DNA from: Dehalococcoidia bacterium UBA1141
GTDB lineage: Bacteria > Chloroflexota > Dehalococcoidia > Lucifugimonadales > UBA3495
Reading direction: 5' to 3'
Assembly (NCBI GenBank): GCA_002311385.1
Contig: DCAE01000128.1
Span: forward strand, 78,028-109,967
DNA: 31,940 nt
Below, one piece after another: positions 1 through 7,853 of the stretch. Made by a program: the position numbers and the translations under genes. Position 1 is the stretch's first letter. Each line of letters opens with the position of its first letter. The notes under the pieces are model-generated. The model did not search any database, was not told where the DNA came from, and worked only from the letters and a program-made list of their open reading frames with translations.

Positions 1-16
1 GCGTAATCGATTACGC
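1..16. repeat. 16-bp perfect palindrome at window edge
   Basis: GCGTAATC is followed directly by its reverse complement GATTACGC. It lies just past the cupin gene (minus strand) and is cut off from its further context by the window edge. A role as operator or as part of a terminator is possible, but no T-tract is visible. Confidence 0.5.
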
Positions 17-61
17 ACCGGGGCTGTTTTCGTTGATAATGTCGCCGCCGAAGCTGGTCTG

Positions 62-433
62 TTAGGCTTCGGTCTGCTCCGTATTGCTGCCTGCCACCGT
101 GATGGTGATATGAGCCATGGCGGTGCTGTCCGGGGCGCCATGCCAGTGATTTTCCTGGGCGGGAATCAACACGATGTCTCCCTCGGTTACGGTCAGCGAC
201 TCGTTGTCGTTAACAACTTTCCCGGTGCCTTCGGTGACAATCAGAATCTGGTCTCCGGAGTGCTTGTGGAACTTGTTGCGGGAGCCAGCGTCGAATTTGA
301 CGATAGCGAAGTTAAAATTGCTGCTGTCGCCAGTGTCCAAGATGGGCTGACGCCAAACTTGCGTCCCAGTCATCAATCCGCCGGTCATTTCGGCCTTGGA
401 TATCGGCACATCTTTCATAGTGACTTTTTTCAT
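62..433 (-). CDS. Small single-domain cupin protein
   Basis: A 123-aa single-domain cupin, a common length for the family. Cupin motif 1 is seen around residues 47-70 (FDAGSRNKFHKHSGDQ, with a metal-type HxH pair) and motif 2 around residues 84-99 (EGDIVLIPAQENHWHGA). The two motifs form a beta-barrel that usually binds one divalent metal. The substrate cannot be told from sequence; such proteins act as small dioxygenases, isomerases or sensors. The ATG at 433 has a good AGGAG at 441-445. There is no signal peptide, so it is cytosolic. Oddly, the frame stays open for 16 sensible codons after the TAA (62-64), ending at a second TAA at 11-13. It is on the same strand as the next two genes but separated by about 115 bp. 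Confidence 0.85.
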   Translation of the reverse strand: MKKVTMKDVPISKAEMTGGLMTGTQVWRQPILDTGDSSNFNFAIVKFDAGSRNKFHKHSGDQILIVTEGTGKVVNDNESLTVTEGDIVLIPAQENHWHGAPDSTAMAHITITVAGSNTEQTEA

Positions 434-548
434 CTGAGTTCTCCTATTATTTAATCTAAATTAGGGTCCAATTCCGCCAATAATGCGGCGGATGTGAGCG
501 TGGATAATAATACCTTGGTACGGGCAGCAAGTCTACAACTTGCGGAAT

Positions 549-929
549 CTAGCTGGCGCCTCCCTGCTTCATAGTTTCCAGCGCCCCGGATATTGCATGG
601 GCCAAACTCGTGGGCCTTTCAGCAAATTCAGGAGTTGGATACCACTCATAGTCAAAGCTACGTAGCACCGTTCCGTCTATGCTGCAACGCAGATTGGAAA
701 CAATCACTTTGAACCCGAGTTCCTTGGTCGCTTCCTTGGCCAGCATCTCTAAGACCACTTCCGGACAATCCAGTACCACCAAGAACCCACCTTCTTTTTC
801 TCCGTCCGTCACTCTGGCGCGAAAGACTTGGCCCAAATGGTCCATATTTACGATGGTATAAGGGTGCTCCGGCCGCCCAAAATCCGGCCAACCGATGTTG
901 ATTATCCCGCCCACTTCCCAATGGTGCAT
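549..929 (-). CDS. Conserved-looking hypothetical protein, 126 aa
   Basis: Not recognised. The protein is 126 aa with no signal peptide or membrane segment. It starts MHHWEVGGI and has several short hydrophobic beta-like strands (GGFLVVLDCP, LGFKVIVSNLRC), then an acidic/aromatic tail. Two cysteines (in LDCPE and LRCSI) are present but form no CxxC. The ATG at 929 has a GGAG-like site (CGGAGA at 939-944) at good spacing. It begins 30 bp after the amidohydrolase stop on the same strand, so the two are probably co-transcribed, and it may serve the same substrate. No function is proposed. Confidence 0.7.
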   Translation of the reverse strand: MHHWEVGGIINIGWPDFGRPEHPYTIVNMDHLGQVFRARVTDGEKEGGFLVVLDCPEVVLEMLAKEATKELGFKVIVSNLRCSIDGTVLRSFDYEWYPTPEFAERPTSLAHAISGALETMKQGGAS

Positions 930-959
930 GATGACCTATCTCCGTTCGATTGCAAGGGT

Positions 960-2240
960 CTAACCCTGCTTGGGGCCCACCAAGCGCCCGCCCAGAACCA
1001 CTGCCTTCACTCTGCGCAAACATTCCATGTCTTCTAAGGGATTGCCTTCAACGAGAAGAAAGTCTGCCTCCTTGTTGGTCTCGATCGTGCCTAGAGAGTC
1101 CTGCATTCCAATGGCTTGGGCGGCGTTCCAAGTGCCCGTCAGGATGGCCTCCATGGGCGATAGTCCGAAATCGGACATTGATATCAATTCGGCCTGGAAG
1201 TCGCCGAATGGATATGACCCCCAACCGCAGTCGGAACCGCCAATCAGCCTCACTCCCATCTCTTTCATTGTGCTATAGGCTTCGATTCGGTCCCCGTGTC
1301 CGTTCACGATGCGGTCCAACATATCGGCGTCAATCTTATTGAGGGGTCCCAGTTCCTTCTTAGCTTGTAACTCTATCCGGCGGCTGATGCCCAAAGCGTG
1401 GGTGGGGTTTACCCACACTCCCGACTCGGCCAAGCGTTCGGCTGTCCCTTGATCGTACCGATATGAACCGTCGGGCTGGGCGAAGAAGCAATGGAAAATC
1501 ATATCTACGCCAGCATCCAAAGCGTTGTTTATTGAAACCGTCGACCGGCAGTGAGCGGCCACCGGCCTTGCCCGATTGTGGGCCTCGAACACGATGGCTT
1601 TGAGTTCATCGACATCGTAGGACGGGCGGTAAGGGTCGCTGGTGAGGGTGCTACCTCCGGAGGCGGTAATCTTTATGAGGTCGGCGCCCTGCTTAATCAA
1701 ATAACGGACCTGCTTGCGAACGCCGTCGATGCCATCGGCTTCTCCGCCCATGTACCAGAGATGGCCACCGGTGGTGGTTAGGGGTGGGCCCGTCACCAAG
1801 AACCGGGGGCCGGGTACTAATCCCAGAGCAATCCCTTCTTTCAAGGAAAAGGCGGTGTGGTTCCAAGACCCACAGTCGCAGAGAGTGGTCACGCCGGAAT
1901 GCAGAGCCAAGGTGGTATTCCTGGCCGCACGGAGCAATCGAACATCGTCAGTATCGGCGTTTACCTCCTCGCCGGTGCGACCGTCGCCGGGCATATTGGT
2001 GTGGCTGTGACAGTCAATCAGTCCGGGCAAAAGAGTGCACTGGGGCAAATCCAATACCCCGTATTGACCGGCTGAGTCCACCAGGTTCTTTATCTCTTGA
2101 TTGGTCTCAATCTCTTCACTGGAACCGATCCAGTGGATTAGATTTTCTTGCAACACCACAGCGGCGCCTGATATGGGAGGACCGCCCAATCCATCAATTA
2201 ATTGGCCGGGCTTGATAACCGTGATTGACGTCGAATCCAA
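960..2240 (-). CDS. Metal-dependent amidohydrolase (imidazolonepropionase-like)
   Basis: A cytosolic amidohydrolase-superfamily enzyme that would hydrolyse an amide or cyclic amide bond. With the start chosen here it is 426 aa. The family metal site is complete: HxH in DCHSHTN (about residues 78/80), a Lys in DLIKITASGG (about 190, the usual carboxylated bridging lysine), His in AAHCRS (230) and IFHCFF (250), and Asp in GGSDCGWG (337). The C-terminal NPLEDMECLRRVKAVVLGGRLV is the usual closing beta-domain. The frame opens at a TTG at 2258, but AGGAG (2247-2251) sits six bases before a second TTG at 2240, which I prefer. The natural substrate is unknown; relatives include prolidase-like, imidazolonepropionase and atrazine-type hydrolases. 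It is followed by the 126-aa unknown gene. Confidence 0.9.
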   Translation of the reverse strand: MDSTSITVIKPGQLIDGLGGPPISGAAVVLQENLIHWIGSSEEIETNQEIKNLVDSAGQYGVLDLPQCTLLPGLIDCHSHTNMPGDGRTGEEVNADTDDVRLLRAARNTTLALHSGVTTLCDCGSWNHTAFSLKEGIALGLVPGPRFLVTGPPLTTTGGHLWYMGGEADGIDGVRKQVRYLIKQGADLIKITASGGSTLTSDPYRPSYDVDELKAIVFEAHNRARPVAAHCRSTVSINNALDAGVDMIFHCFFAQPDGSYRYDQGTAERLAESGVWVNPTHALGISRRIELQAKKELGPLNKIDADMLDRIVNGHGDRIEAYSTMKEMGVRLIGGSDCGWGSYPFGDFQAELISMSDFGLSPMEAILTGTWNAAQAIGMQDSLGTIETNKEADFLLVEGNPLEDMECLRRVKAVVLGGRLVGPKQG

Positions 2241-2316
2241 TGCAGTCTCCTGAGGCAATTTCGGAGCGTGCCCGCCCCGAGCGATTATAGCCTATGCGAG
2301 CAGGCCTTAGGCAAAT

Positions 2317-3996
2317 CTAACGGCGCTCTCGGAGCATCAGGAAACCCAAAGGCACAGAGGAAGCGAGGATGAGCAACAGTGCCGGAGCCGCAGCCCGAGC
2401 GAAAAATGCCTCGGATGCAGCAGCCCAGATGGAGGTCGCCAGAGTGGTGAAGCCGATAGGACTCAAGATAAGGGTTGCGGGCAACTCTTTCATGGTCAAC
2501 AAGAACACCAAGGCTGCGCCCGATAAAATCCCCGGGAGCACCAAGGGCAGAGTAACCGTTGTGAACACCTTGAGGGGCGTCTTCCCCAATCCTCTGGCTG
2601 CCTCTTCCATCCTGGGGCTGACCTGCAACAACGAGGTCCTAGCGGCCCCAACGGCGGGAGAGAGGAACAGCACGACGTAGGCGAAAATAAGCATTCCCGT
2701 GGTCTGATATAAGGGCGGCGCATAGTTGACGCCGAAGAACACCAAACCCAGGGCGATGGATATGCCAGGTAATGCGAACCCGATATATGTGACTCTCTCC
2801 AAAACGATGCTGAATAACCCCAAATACCGAACGGACATCACTGCTACCGGCAGGGCGACAACTACCGTAGCGACCGCAGCCACGGCGGACACAAGCAGCG
2901 AATTTCGTGCAGCGTCCCATTGGAATAGCAGCGGCTCACCAGCGGAAACACCTCTAAACACCCAATAGCCAAGGATAGACATTGGCAAGAATAATGCAGC
3001 CGAAACAACTATCCCGCAAAAGACCAGAGCGGGCCAAACCCACCGCCCAAGCTTAATCTCCGCACTGGGTCTGGAAACGCTGGAACCGGATACATAGTAC
3101 CTAGCTCCGCCCCTGGTAAACACCTCACCAACCACCATGCTCAAGGCCAAGCCGACCAGCACGAGGGACATGGCCGCTCCCAATGTTCGGTCCAATGCGG
3201 AACCGTATTGAACGAAGATGGCCCAGGTGAACGTCTCGTAGCGCAAAAGGGAGACGGCGCCGAAATCGCTGAGGGTGTATAGAGCCGCCAACAGAGAACC
3301 GGCGGCAATCGCCGGCCGCAACTGGCGCAGGATGACCCTAAAGAAGGTGGACCAAGCGTTTTGTCCCAGGCCCCTGGAGCTTTCCTCCAAGGCCGGGTCC
3401 ATCCGCAACAGACCCGCCCGGACAGTTAGCAGTACATAGGGGTAGCTCAGTAGTGTTAGGGTCAGCATCGCTCCCGGAAAGCCGCTAATGTCCGGCAGCC
3501 GGTCAATGCCGAAGATAGATTCCAGTAACCCTTGAAGCATGCCCCGAGGCCCCAAGACCAACACAACGATAAACCCGCCGACGTAGCTGGGAATCACCAG
3601 GGGCAGTGCCGTCAGGACAGCCCAAATCCTTCGAAAAGGCAAATCAGTGCGAACGGTGAGCCAAGCCAAGGGCACCGCCAAGATTACCGAGCCTGTGGAG
3701 ACGGCCCCAACCAACAGCAGGGTGCGGCCCATAATCTCCAGTATTCTCAAGCGGAAAATTGCATCAACAGCGCTGCTGCCATCGCTGGCTGCGCGTATTA
3801 TCAAGTAGACGGGCGGCAGGAGCACCGCCGCAGAGACAACGAGGGCTGGAACCCAAACGACAGCCGAAGGCCACGGAGGCTTAAAATACAGCCGACCCAA
3901 CACAAACGAACCAATCGTTGAATTTATAACCGTGGCCCCTCCGTTGGATAGGTTAAAGCCAATTCCAAAAGCAAAGGTGTTTTGGATTAATCCCAT
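2317..3996 (-). CDS. fbpB: Ferric iron ABC transporter, fused permease
   Basis: Inner-membrane permease of 559 aa with about twelve hydrophobic segments in two homologous halves, as in FbpB/SfuB ferric permeases. Each half carries the cytoplasmic EAA-type loop that docks the ATPase: EESSRGLGQNAWSTFF near residues 204-219 and MEEAARGLGKTPLKVF near residue 470. It would move Fe3+ delivered by the binding lipoprotein encoded 36 bp upstream on the same strand; the two form an operon. The ATG at 3996 has only a weak ribosome site, and the first 40 residues are not needed for the fold, so the true start may lie inside. Spermidine/putrescine and thiamine permeases share the architecture; the dityrosine binding protein next door favours iron. 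Confidence 0.88.
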   Translation of the reverse strand: MGLIQNTFAFGIGFNLSNGGATVINSTIGSFVLGRLYFKPPWPSAVVWVPALVVSAAVLLPPVYLIIRAASDGSSAVDAIFRLRILEIMGRTLLLVGAVSTGSVILAVPLAWLTVRTDLPFRRIWAVLTALPLVIPSYVGGFIVVLVLGPRGMLQGLLESIFGIDRLPDISGFPGAMLTLTLLSYPYVLLTVRAGLLRMDPALEESSRGLGQNAWSTFFRVILRQLRPAIAAGSLLAALYTLSDFGAVSLLRYETFTWAIFVQYGSALDRTLGAAMSLVLVGLALSMVVGEVFTRGGARYYVSGSSVSRPSAEIKLGRWVWPALVFCGIVVSAALFLPMSILGYWVFRGVSAGEPLLFQWDAARNSLLVSAVAAVATVVVALPVAVMSVRYLGLFSIVLERVTYIGFALPGISIALGLVFFGVNYAPPLYQTTGMLIFAYVVLFLSPAVGAARTSLLQVSPRMEEAARGLGKTPLKVFTTVTLPLVLPGILSGAALVFLLTMKELPATLILSPIGFTTLATSIWAAASEAFFARAAAPALLLILASSVPLGFLMLRERR

Positions 3997-4032
3997 TGGC
4001 CTGGATTAACCCGAAGGCAATCTGGACCGGCG

Positions 4033-5082
4033 CTATGGCAATATCCCCACGGACTGAAGGAGTTTTTGGGTGCCATCCAGGTCCGACAGCACGGCTACTG
4101 ATACATCCGGGTGGGGGAAATCGGCGATAGGCACCTGCCCTCCTTGGGCCCGGATGCCGTCGATAATGGGATATTCGAAGGTTTCGCTGGCGAAGTAGCT
4201 CTGTGCCACCGGGGACAGCAGGAATCTCAAGAACCTCTGGGCCAGGTCCTGTTTCTCCGAATTGCTCAATATGCCTGCTCCGGCCACCATTACAACGGAC
4301 CCCGGTCCGCCCGACCTAGGGTGGTAATTCCGCGCTTGGAACCCTTCACCTTCCTCGGCAAGAAAGCGGTGTAGGTAATAGTGGTTTACAAAGCCCACGT
4401 CTATCTCACCAGATGCTACCGCAGCTACTATAGGCGTATTCTTGGGATAGACTTTCGGGTCGTTGTCATTGATTCCCTCAAGCCATAGGCGTGTCTTGTC
4501 CTCCCCCCAGATACCTCTCATCGCAGAAACCATGGTTTGGAAAGAAGCGTTGGTTGGCGCCCAGCCAATGCGCCCGCGCCACCGGGACTCGACAAAGCCG
4601 AATAGGTCGTCTGGTAAGTCTGCCTCGGTCAATTCTTCGGTGTTGTACACAACCGTTCTAGCCCTTCCCGAAAGGCCAACCCACCGTTTTGAGGGGGCTT
4701 TTGCCCAGTCCGGAACCAAGGCCAATATATCATCCGGCAAAGGGGCGAGCATGCTTTCCACTGCGCCAAGTCCTCCTGGGTCTTGGGCGAAAAACACGTC
4801 GGCCGGAGTCCGTTCGCCCTCTTCCAGCAATGTGGCAGCCAAAAGTGGGGTGCTGGCATATTTCACCAGGACATTGGCTCCCGAGGACGCTCCGAACTGC
4901 TGGATTATCGGGGCCACCAGCGACTCGCTACGGCCTGAATAAATGGTCAGGGTGTTGGATTCTGATCCACCACCGCACGCCGCCAACAGCAATGTAAGCG
5001 TCAACACCCAAATACCAGCGATTATCCTGCCCTTAAGTGATGAAACCCCAAATCTCGTAACCATTTTTGCGGCACACCTCAT
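4033..5082 (-). CDS. fbpA: Ferric iron-binding lipoprotein of ABC transporter
   Basis: Extracytoplasmic solute-binding protein of 349 aa. The basic N-terminus, a hydrophobic run and the lipobox LLLAACGGG (Cys36) indicate a lipid-anchored protein. Mature sequence starts NTLTIYSGRSE, typical of Fe(III)-binding proteins, and the adjacent tyrosines in FVNHYYLHRF (235-236) match the dityrosine that binds Fe3+ in the FbpA/FutA family. It feeds the fused permease directly downstream and the divergently encoded ATPase. The ATG at 5082 lacks a clear ribosome site; the in-frame ATG at 5064 has AGGTG ahead of it at slightly long spacing and is an alternative. Regulation is likely through the large divergent intergenic region. 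Confidence 0.92.
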   Translation of the reverse strand: MRCAAKMVTRFGVSSLKGRIIAGIWVLTLTLLLAACGGGSESNTLTIYSGRSESLVAPIIQQFGASSGANVLVKYASTPLLAATLLEEGERTPADVFFAQDPGGLGAVESMLAPLPDDILALVPDWAKAPSKRWVGLSGRARTVVYNTEELTEADLPDDLFGFVESRWRGRIGWAPTNASFQTMVSAMRGIWGEDKTRLWLEGINDNDPKVYPKNTPIVAAVASGEIDVGFVNHYYLHRFLAEEGEGFQARNYHPRSGGPGSVVMVAGAGILSNSEKQDLAQRFLRFLLSPVAQSYFASETFEYPIIDGIRAQGGQVPIADFPHPDVSVAVLSDLDGTQKLLQSVGILP

Positions 5083-5149
5083 ATAACTGCATATTTTCCA
5101 GGGTCCCGTCCACTACCAGGGAAGCGTGGCCTGTGCCAAGCCGGTTCAT

Positions 5150-5164
5150 CTGTCAGACTGACAG
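5150..5164. promoter_or_regulatory. 15-bp perfect inverted repeat, candidate operator
   Basis: CTGTCAG-A-CTGACAG, two 7-bp arms around one base. It lies 67 bp before the binding-protein start codon and about 30-45 bp downstream of the predicted transcription start on minus, a placement compatible with a repressor roadblock. The arm sequence does not match the classical Fur or DtxR/IdeR boxes that I know. Which regulator binds is unknown. Confidence 0.5.
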
Positions 5165-5200
5165 GTTTTAACTATCTGAGAGTCGCCGACGTCCATACAT

Positions 5201-5230
5201 AATATAAAATAATGGTATGCTTTGTTTCAA
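5201..5230 (-). promoter_or_regulatory. Predicted promoter for iron-binding lipoprotein operon
   Basis: On minus, TTGAAA (5225-5230) and TATATT (5201-5206) are separated by 18 bp. The start would be near 5194, giving a 110-base leader containing the CTGTCAG palindrome. Sequence-only prediction. Confidence 0.45.
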
Positions 5231-5321
5231 AAACAAGTATGAACGATGTTAAACGCAAAGGATACCTCTGCGAATATCACAATGTCAACGGTTTTTGATT
5301 AACCTTCAATGTATGTGTTAA

Positions 5322-5351
5322 GTATGTACCCGGTATATATTCCGTATGTAC
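5322..5351. repeat. Pair of GTATGTAC sites spaced 22 bp
   Basis: Exact octamer GTATGTAC at 5322-5329 and again at 5344-5351, with a related GTATGTG at 5311-5317. The 22-bp period is close to two helical turns, which would place the sites on one face of the DNA. They lie upstream of the predicted plus-strand promoter and could bind a regulator cooperatively. Confidence 0.45.
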
Positions 5352-5472
5352 TCTGGGCATGCACCGATTATGACAACCGGATCCTTCGCTGCGGTTTATT
5401 CAAGGTAAGATTAGCGAGCTCGCTCTCCTGATCCAGGCACAAGATCCCATCCATTATTCGGTAGTTCGTGTG

Positions 5473-5501
5473 TTGACACTGGATATACATGCGTCTACAC
5501 T
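5473..5501 (+). promoter_or_regulatory. Predicted promoter for the iron-transport ATPase
   Basis: TTGACA (5473-5478), 17 bp, then TACACT (5496-5501). The predicted start is near 5508, leaving a leader of about 170 bases. Two palindromic TGTACA words follow at 5515-5520 and 5536-5541, spaced 21 bp, in the early transcribed region. Confidence 0.5.
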
Positions 5502-5681
5502 AATATTCGATTCGTGTACAGATACTAAAGTAGGATGTACAAGCATTCCGCCAAAGTTACGGTCCCTAGTTAGAGGCTAAAAAGGCGGAAACCGAGGCCG
5601 AGTTTTCGATTCTAGATTAACCGACCCAGCTAAACGGCCCGAATCAACCGTCGAAACTGAACCTGGCTCACGGGAAAATAA

Positions 5682-6938
5682 ATGGCTCCTACCAGTGCAC
5701 ATCCTGCCGACGGACATATTGACGTTGGCGCCGAACCCGATACCCAGCAGGCCTCCCAAGCTGATGGCCTGACGAACTTGGATGACGCTGTCGGCACGCC
5801 CACTCTAGTGTGCGACGCTTTAACCAAGCAGTTTGGCAAAGTGAGGGCCGTGGAAGGCCTGAATTTGTCTGTCGCTCAAGGTGAGATTCTAGCCTTGGTC
5901 GGCCCCAGTGGTTGCGGCAAGACCACGGCATTGCGCCTCATTGCCGGGTTTGACCAGCCCGATTCCGGAACCGTCACTCTCCACGGAAAAATTGTGGGGC
6001 GGCTAGGGAGCGGGCTTCCTCCGGAAAAGCGCCGCGTCGGCATGGTCTTCCAAGAAGGCGCTCTCTTCCCTCATTTGACTGTGCAAAAAAATATCGCTTA
6101 CGGACTTCCTCGATCAGGAGATCGTAAACAAAAAGTCGACCAAGTCCTAGAGTTGGTGGGCCTCACCGGCCTGGGGCATCGAATGCCCCACGAGCTATCC
6201 GGAGGCCAACAGCAACGGGTGGCATTGGCCAGGGCCTTGGCGCCGAATCCGGATATATTGTTGTTGGACGAACCATTCTCCAACCTGGATCCCAAACTAC
6301 GGGAGCAGGTGCGCCGAGATGTGCTGGAGATACTAAAAAACAGCCAAATCACCACGGTGTTCGTAACCCACGACCAAGAAGAGGCTCTTTTCGTGGGGGA
6401 TACCATCGCTGTCATGAACAATGGCCGGGTGGAGCAATCCGGCCCGCCCGAGGAGGTTTTCCACCACCCGGTTACCCGTTTCGTGGCCCAATTTATCGGA
6501 TTGGTGGATTTCTTGCCCGCCTGGCATGAAGACGGCCAATTGATGACCGAGGTTGGCTCGGTCAAGCGGTCAACCGAGACGCCGGGGCATATCGCCAGCC
6601 CGGCCTTGCAGTTATCCGACGACACAGGCCATCTCTCTGAGCAGGGATCCATAGCACAAGCTATCGAAGTGATGGTCCGGCCCGATTGTCTGGACTGCTA
6701 TCCTTACGCTCAGGTGACGGCTGTAAATGGGCAGACTCGCAAATCCCAAGGGGTTATCATAGATCGGGAGTTCCGAGGTTCTTTCTATCTCTACCGGGTT
6801 GCTTTAGCCTCGGGTAACACCGTCCGCTGCTCGCTCCCCCATACTGCTGATTATTCCATTGGTGAGGAAGTGGAAGTGGCGCTTCGGCAAGGTCATGACC
6901 TTCGGCCGTTCAAAGACCAGCGTCCTTTCCTTTACTGA
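5682..6938 (+). CDS. fbpC: Ferric iron ABC transporter ATP-binding protein
   Basis: Cytoplasmic ATPase subunit, 418 aa, that energises the fused permease. All nucleotide-binding motifs are intact: Walker A GPSGCGKT (74-81), Q-loop Gln near 124, signature LSGGQ (172-176), Walker B ILLLDE (192-197) and switch His in VTHDQEEA (230). Residues about 255-418 form the C-terminal regulatory barrel (TOBE-like) seen in FbpC/PotA/MalK proteins. The first 40 residues are acidic, polar and not part of the fold; the ATG at 5682 has only GGGA ahead of it, so a later start is possible. It is divergent from its partner genes, which is less common than a three-gene operon. Polyamine or sulfate ATPases look alike; context decides for iron. 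Confidence 0.9.
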   Translation: MAPTSAHPADGHIDVGAEPDTQQASQADGLTNLDDAVGTPTLVCDALTKQFGKVRAVEGLNLSVAQGEILALVGPSGCGKTTALRLIAGFDQPDSGTVTLHGKIVGRLGSGLPPEKRRVGMVFQEGALFPHLTVQKNIAYGLPRSGDRKQKVDQVLELVGLTGLGHRMPHELSGGQQQRVALARALAPNPDILLLDEPFSNLDPKLREQVRRDVLEILKNSQITTVFVTHDQEEALFVGDTIAVMNNGRVEQSGPPEEVFHHPVTRFVAQFIGLVDFLPAWHEDGQLMTEVGSVKRSTETPGHIASPALQLSDDTGHLSEQGSIAQAIEVMVRPDCLDCYPYAQVTAVNGQTRKSQGVIIDREFRGSFYLYRVALASGNTVRCSLPHTADYSIGEEVEVALRQGHDLRPFKDQRPFLY

Positions 6939-6972
6939 TAAATCGCCAGTCCTGCGACATTATTTCCCTTTT

Positions 6973-7006
6973 TACCCATTTATTATTAACGAATTGTACC
7001 CATTTA
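6973..7006 (+). repeat. Direct repeat TACCCATTTA x2 before DtxR-family gene
   Basis: TACCCATTTA at 6973-6982 and 6997-7006, a 24-bp period, in an AT-rich stretch between the ATPase stop and the regulator start. It may be a binding site or chance; no clear promoter hexamers flank it. Confidence 0.35.
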
Positions 7007-7079
7007 CAGAAGACTAGCGGCTCGGCCGCAGCGAAGTCTCTCTTTTGCGGCTATCAAGCGAATAACCTGGTTACAGAGA

Positions 7080-7838
7080 TTGCGGATGCGACGACAGAAA
7101 AAAGACACCGGCGAAACGGTGATTATGGATAGCGATGCCGGCGCTGACCGGCTCTCGCCCGGGACCGAGAACTACCTGTTATGCCTTTACAAGCTGTTGG
7201 AAGACTCGGAAATCCCTACGATAACTCAACTCACGGACACTCTGAAGCAACTTCCCACAACCGAAGGACTGGGTACTTCCGTGCCTTCGGTGGCAGGCAT
7301 GATTCGCAGGATGCAAAGACAATCGTTGGTGGAGATCGGTTCAGACAAGCGCATCAGGCTAACCGGCAGGGGGCTTGAGGGAGCTGAGGACATCGCCCGG
7401 CGTCATAGATTGGCCGAGTGGCTGGTGGTGCGGCTTTTAGGCATGGAGCTTTACCAAGCCCACAATGAAGCCCATAGACTGGAACATGGCATGTCTAAAG
7501 AGTTTGAGCAGAAGTTGGTGGAACGGTTGGGCAACCCCAAGCGTTCACCCTATGGCCGCCCCATCCCCGGCTCCGGCGAACCCCGCATGCCGGAGAATGC
7601 CGTGACGCTGGATAATGCGACACCCGATGTGGCGTACATGGTGGACCGGGTACCGGAGGAAGACTCTAAGTTGTTGCGGTTTCTATCCGAATCGCTGATT
7701 GTTCCAGAATGCCAGGTGACGGTTGTGGAAGCTGCCCCCTACCTGGGAGTCTTGGAGGTAGCCACGCAGATGGGGAAGGTGTCGATTGGGTACAATGTGG
7801 CCCAGCAAATCTTGGTCCGCGATGTGGGCCAAGCTTAA
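7080..7838 (+). CDS. DtxR/MntR-family metal-dependent regulator with FeoA domain
   Basis: A 252-aa cytosolic DNA-binding protein. Order: winged helix-turn-helix (about 28-100), metal-binding/dimerisation domain (105-165, with HRLAEWLVVRLLG and NPKRSPYGRPIPG typical of DtxR), then an SH3-like FeoA domain (190-250). By alignment in mind to DtxR, His79, Glu83, His98, Glu105 and His106 are kept as H109, E113, H128, E135 and H136. The ligand Met10 is Asn31 and Cys102 is His132, so the primary site matches neither iron-type DtxR nor Mn-type MntR. The HTH carries an insertion of about seven residues (QLPTTEGLG). It follows the iron transporter ATPase by 141 bp and probably controls this locus. The start is uncertain: ATGs at 7086 and 7125 are alternatives, none with a good ribosome site. 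Confidence 0.88.
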   Translation: MRMRRQKKDTGETVIMDSDAGADRLSPGTENYLLCLYKLLEDSEIPTITQLTDTLKQLPTTEGLGTSVPSVAGMIRRMQRQSLVEIGSDKRIRLTGRGLEGAEDIARRHRLAEWLVVRLLGMELYQAHNEAHRLEHGMSKEFEQKLVERLGNPKRSPYGRPIPGSGEPRMPENAVTLDNATPDVAYMVDRVPEEDSKLLRFLSESLIVPECQVTVVEAAPYLGVLEVATQMGKVSIGYNVAQQILVRDVGQA

Positions 7839-7853
7839 CTGCTGCGGCCTCGA

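Larger units (their letters stand above)
5083..5681. promoter_or_regulatory. Divergent control region of the iron transporter
   Basis: About 600 bp with no convincing gene between the binding-protein gene (minus) and the ATPase gene (plus). It is AT-richer than its surroundings and rich in repeated TGTAC-containing words and palindromes, listed separately. Such length is unusual for this compact window, and it probably holds both promoters plus operators for a metal-responsive repressor such as the DtxR-like protein encoded after the ATPase. Confidence 0.6.
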
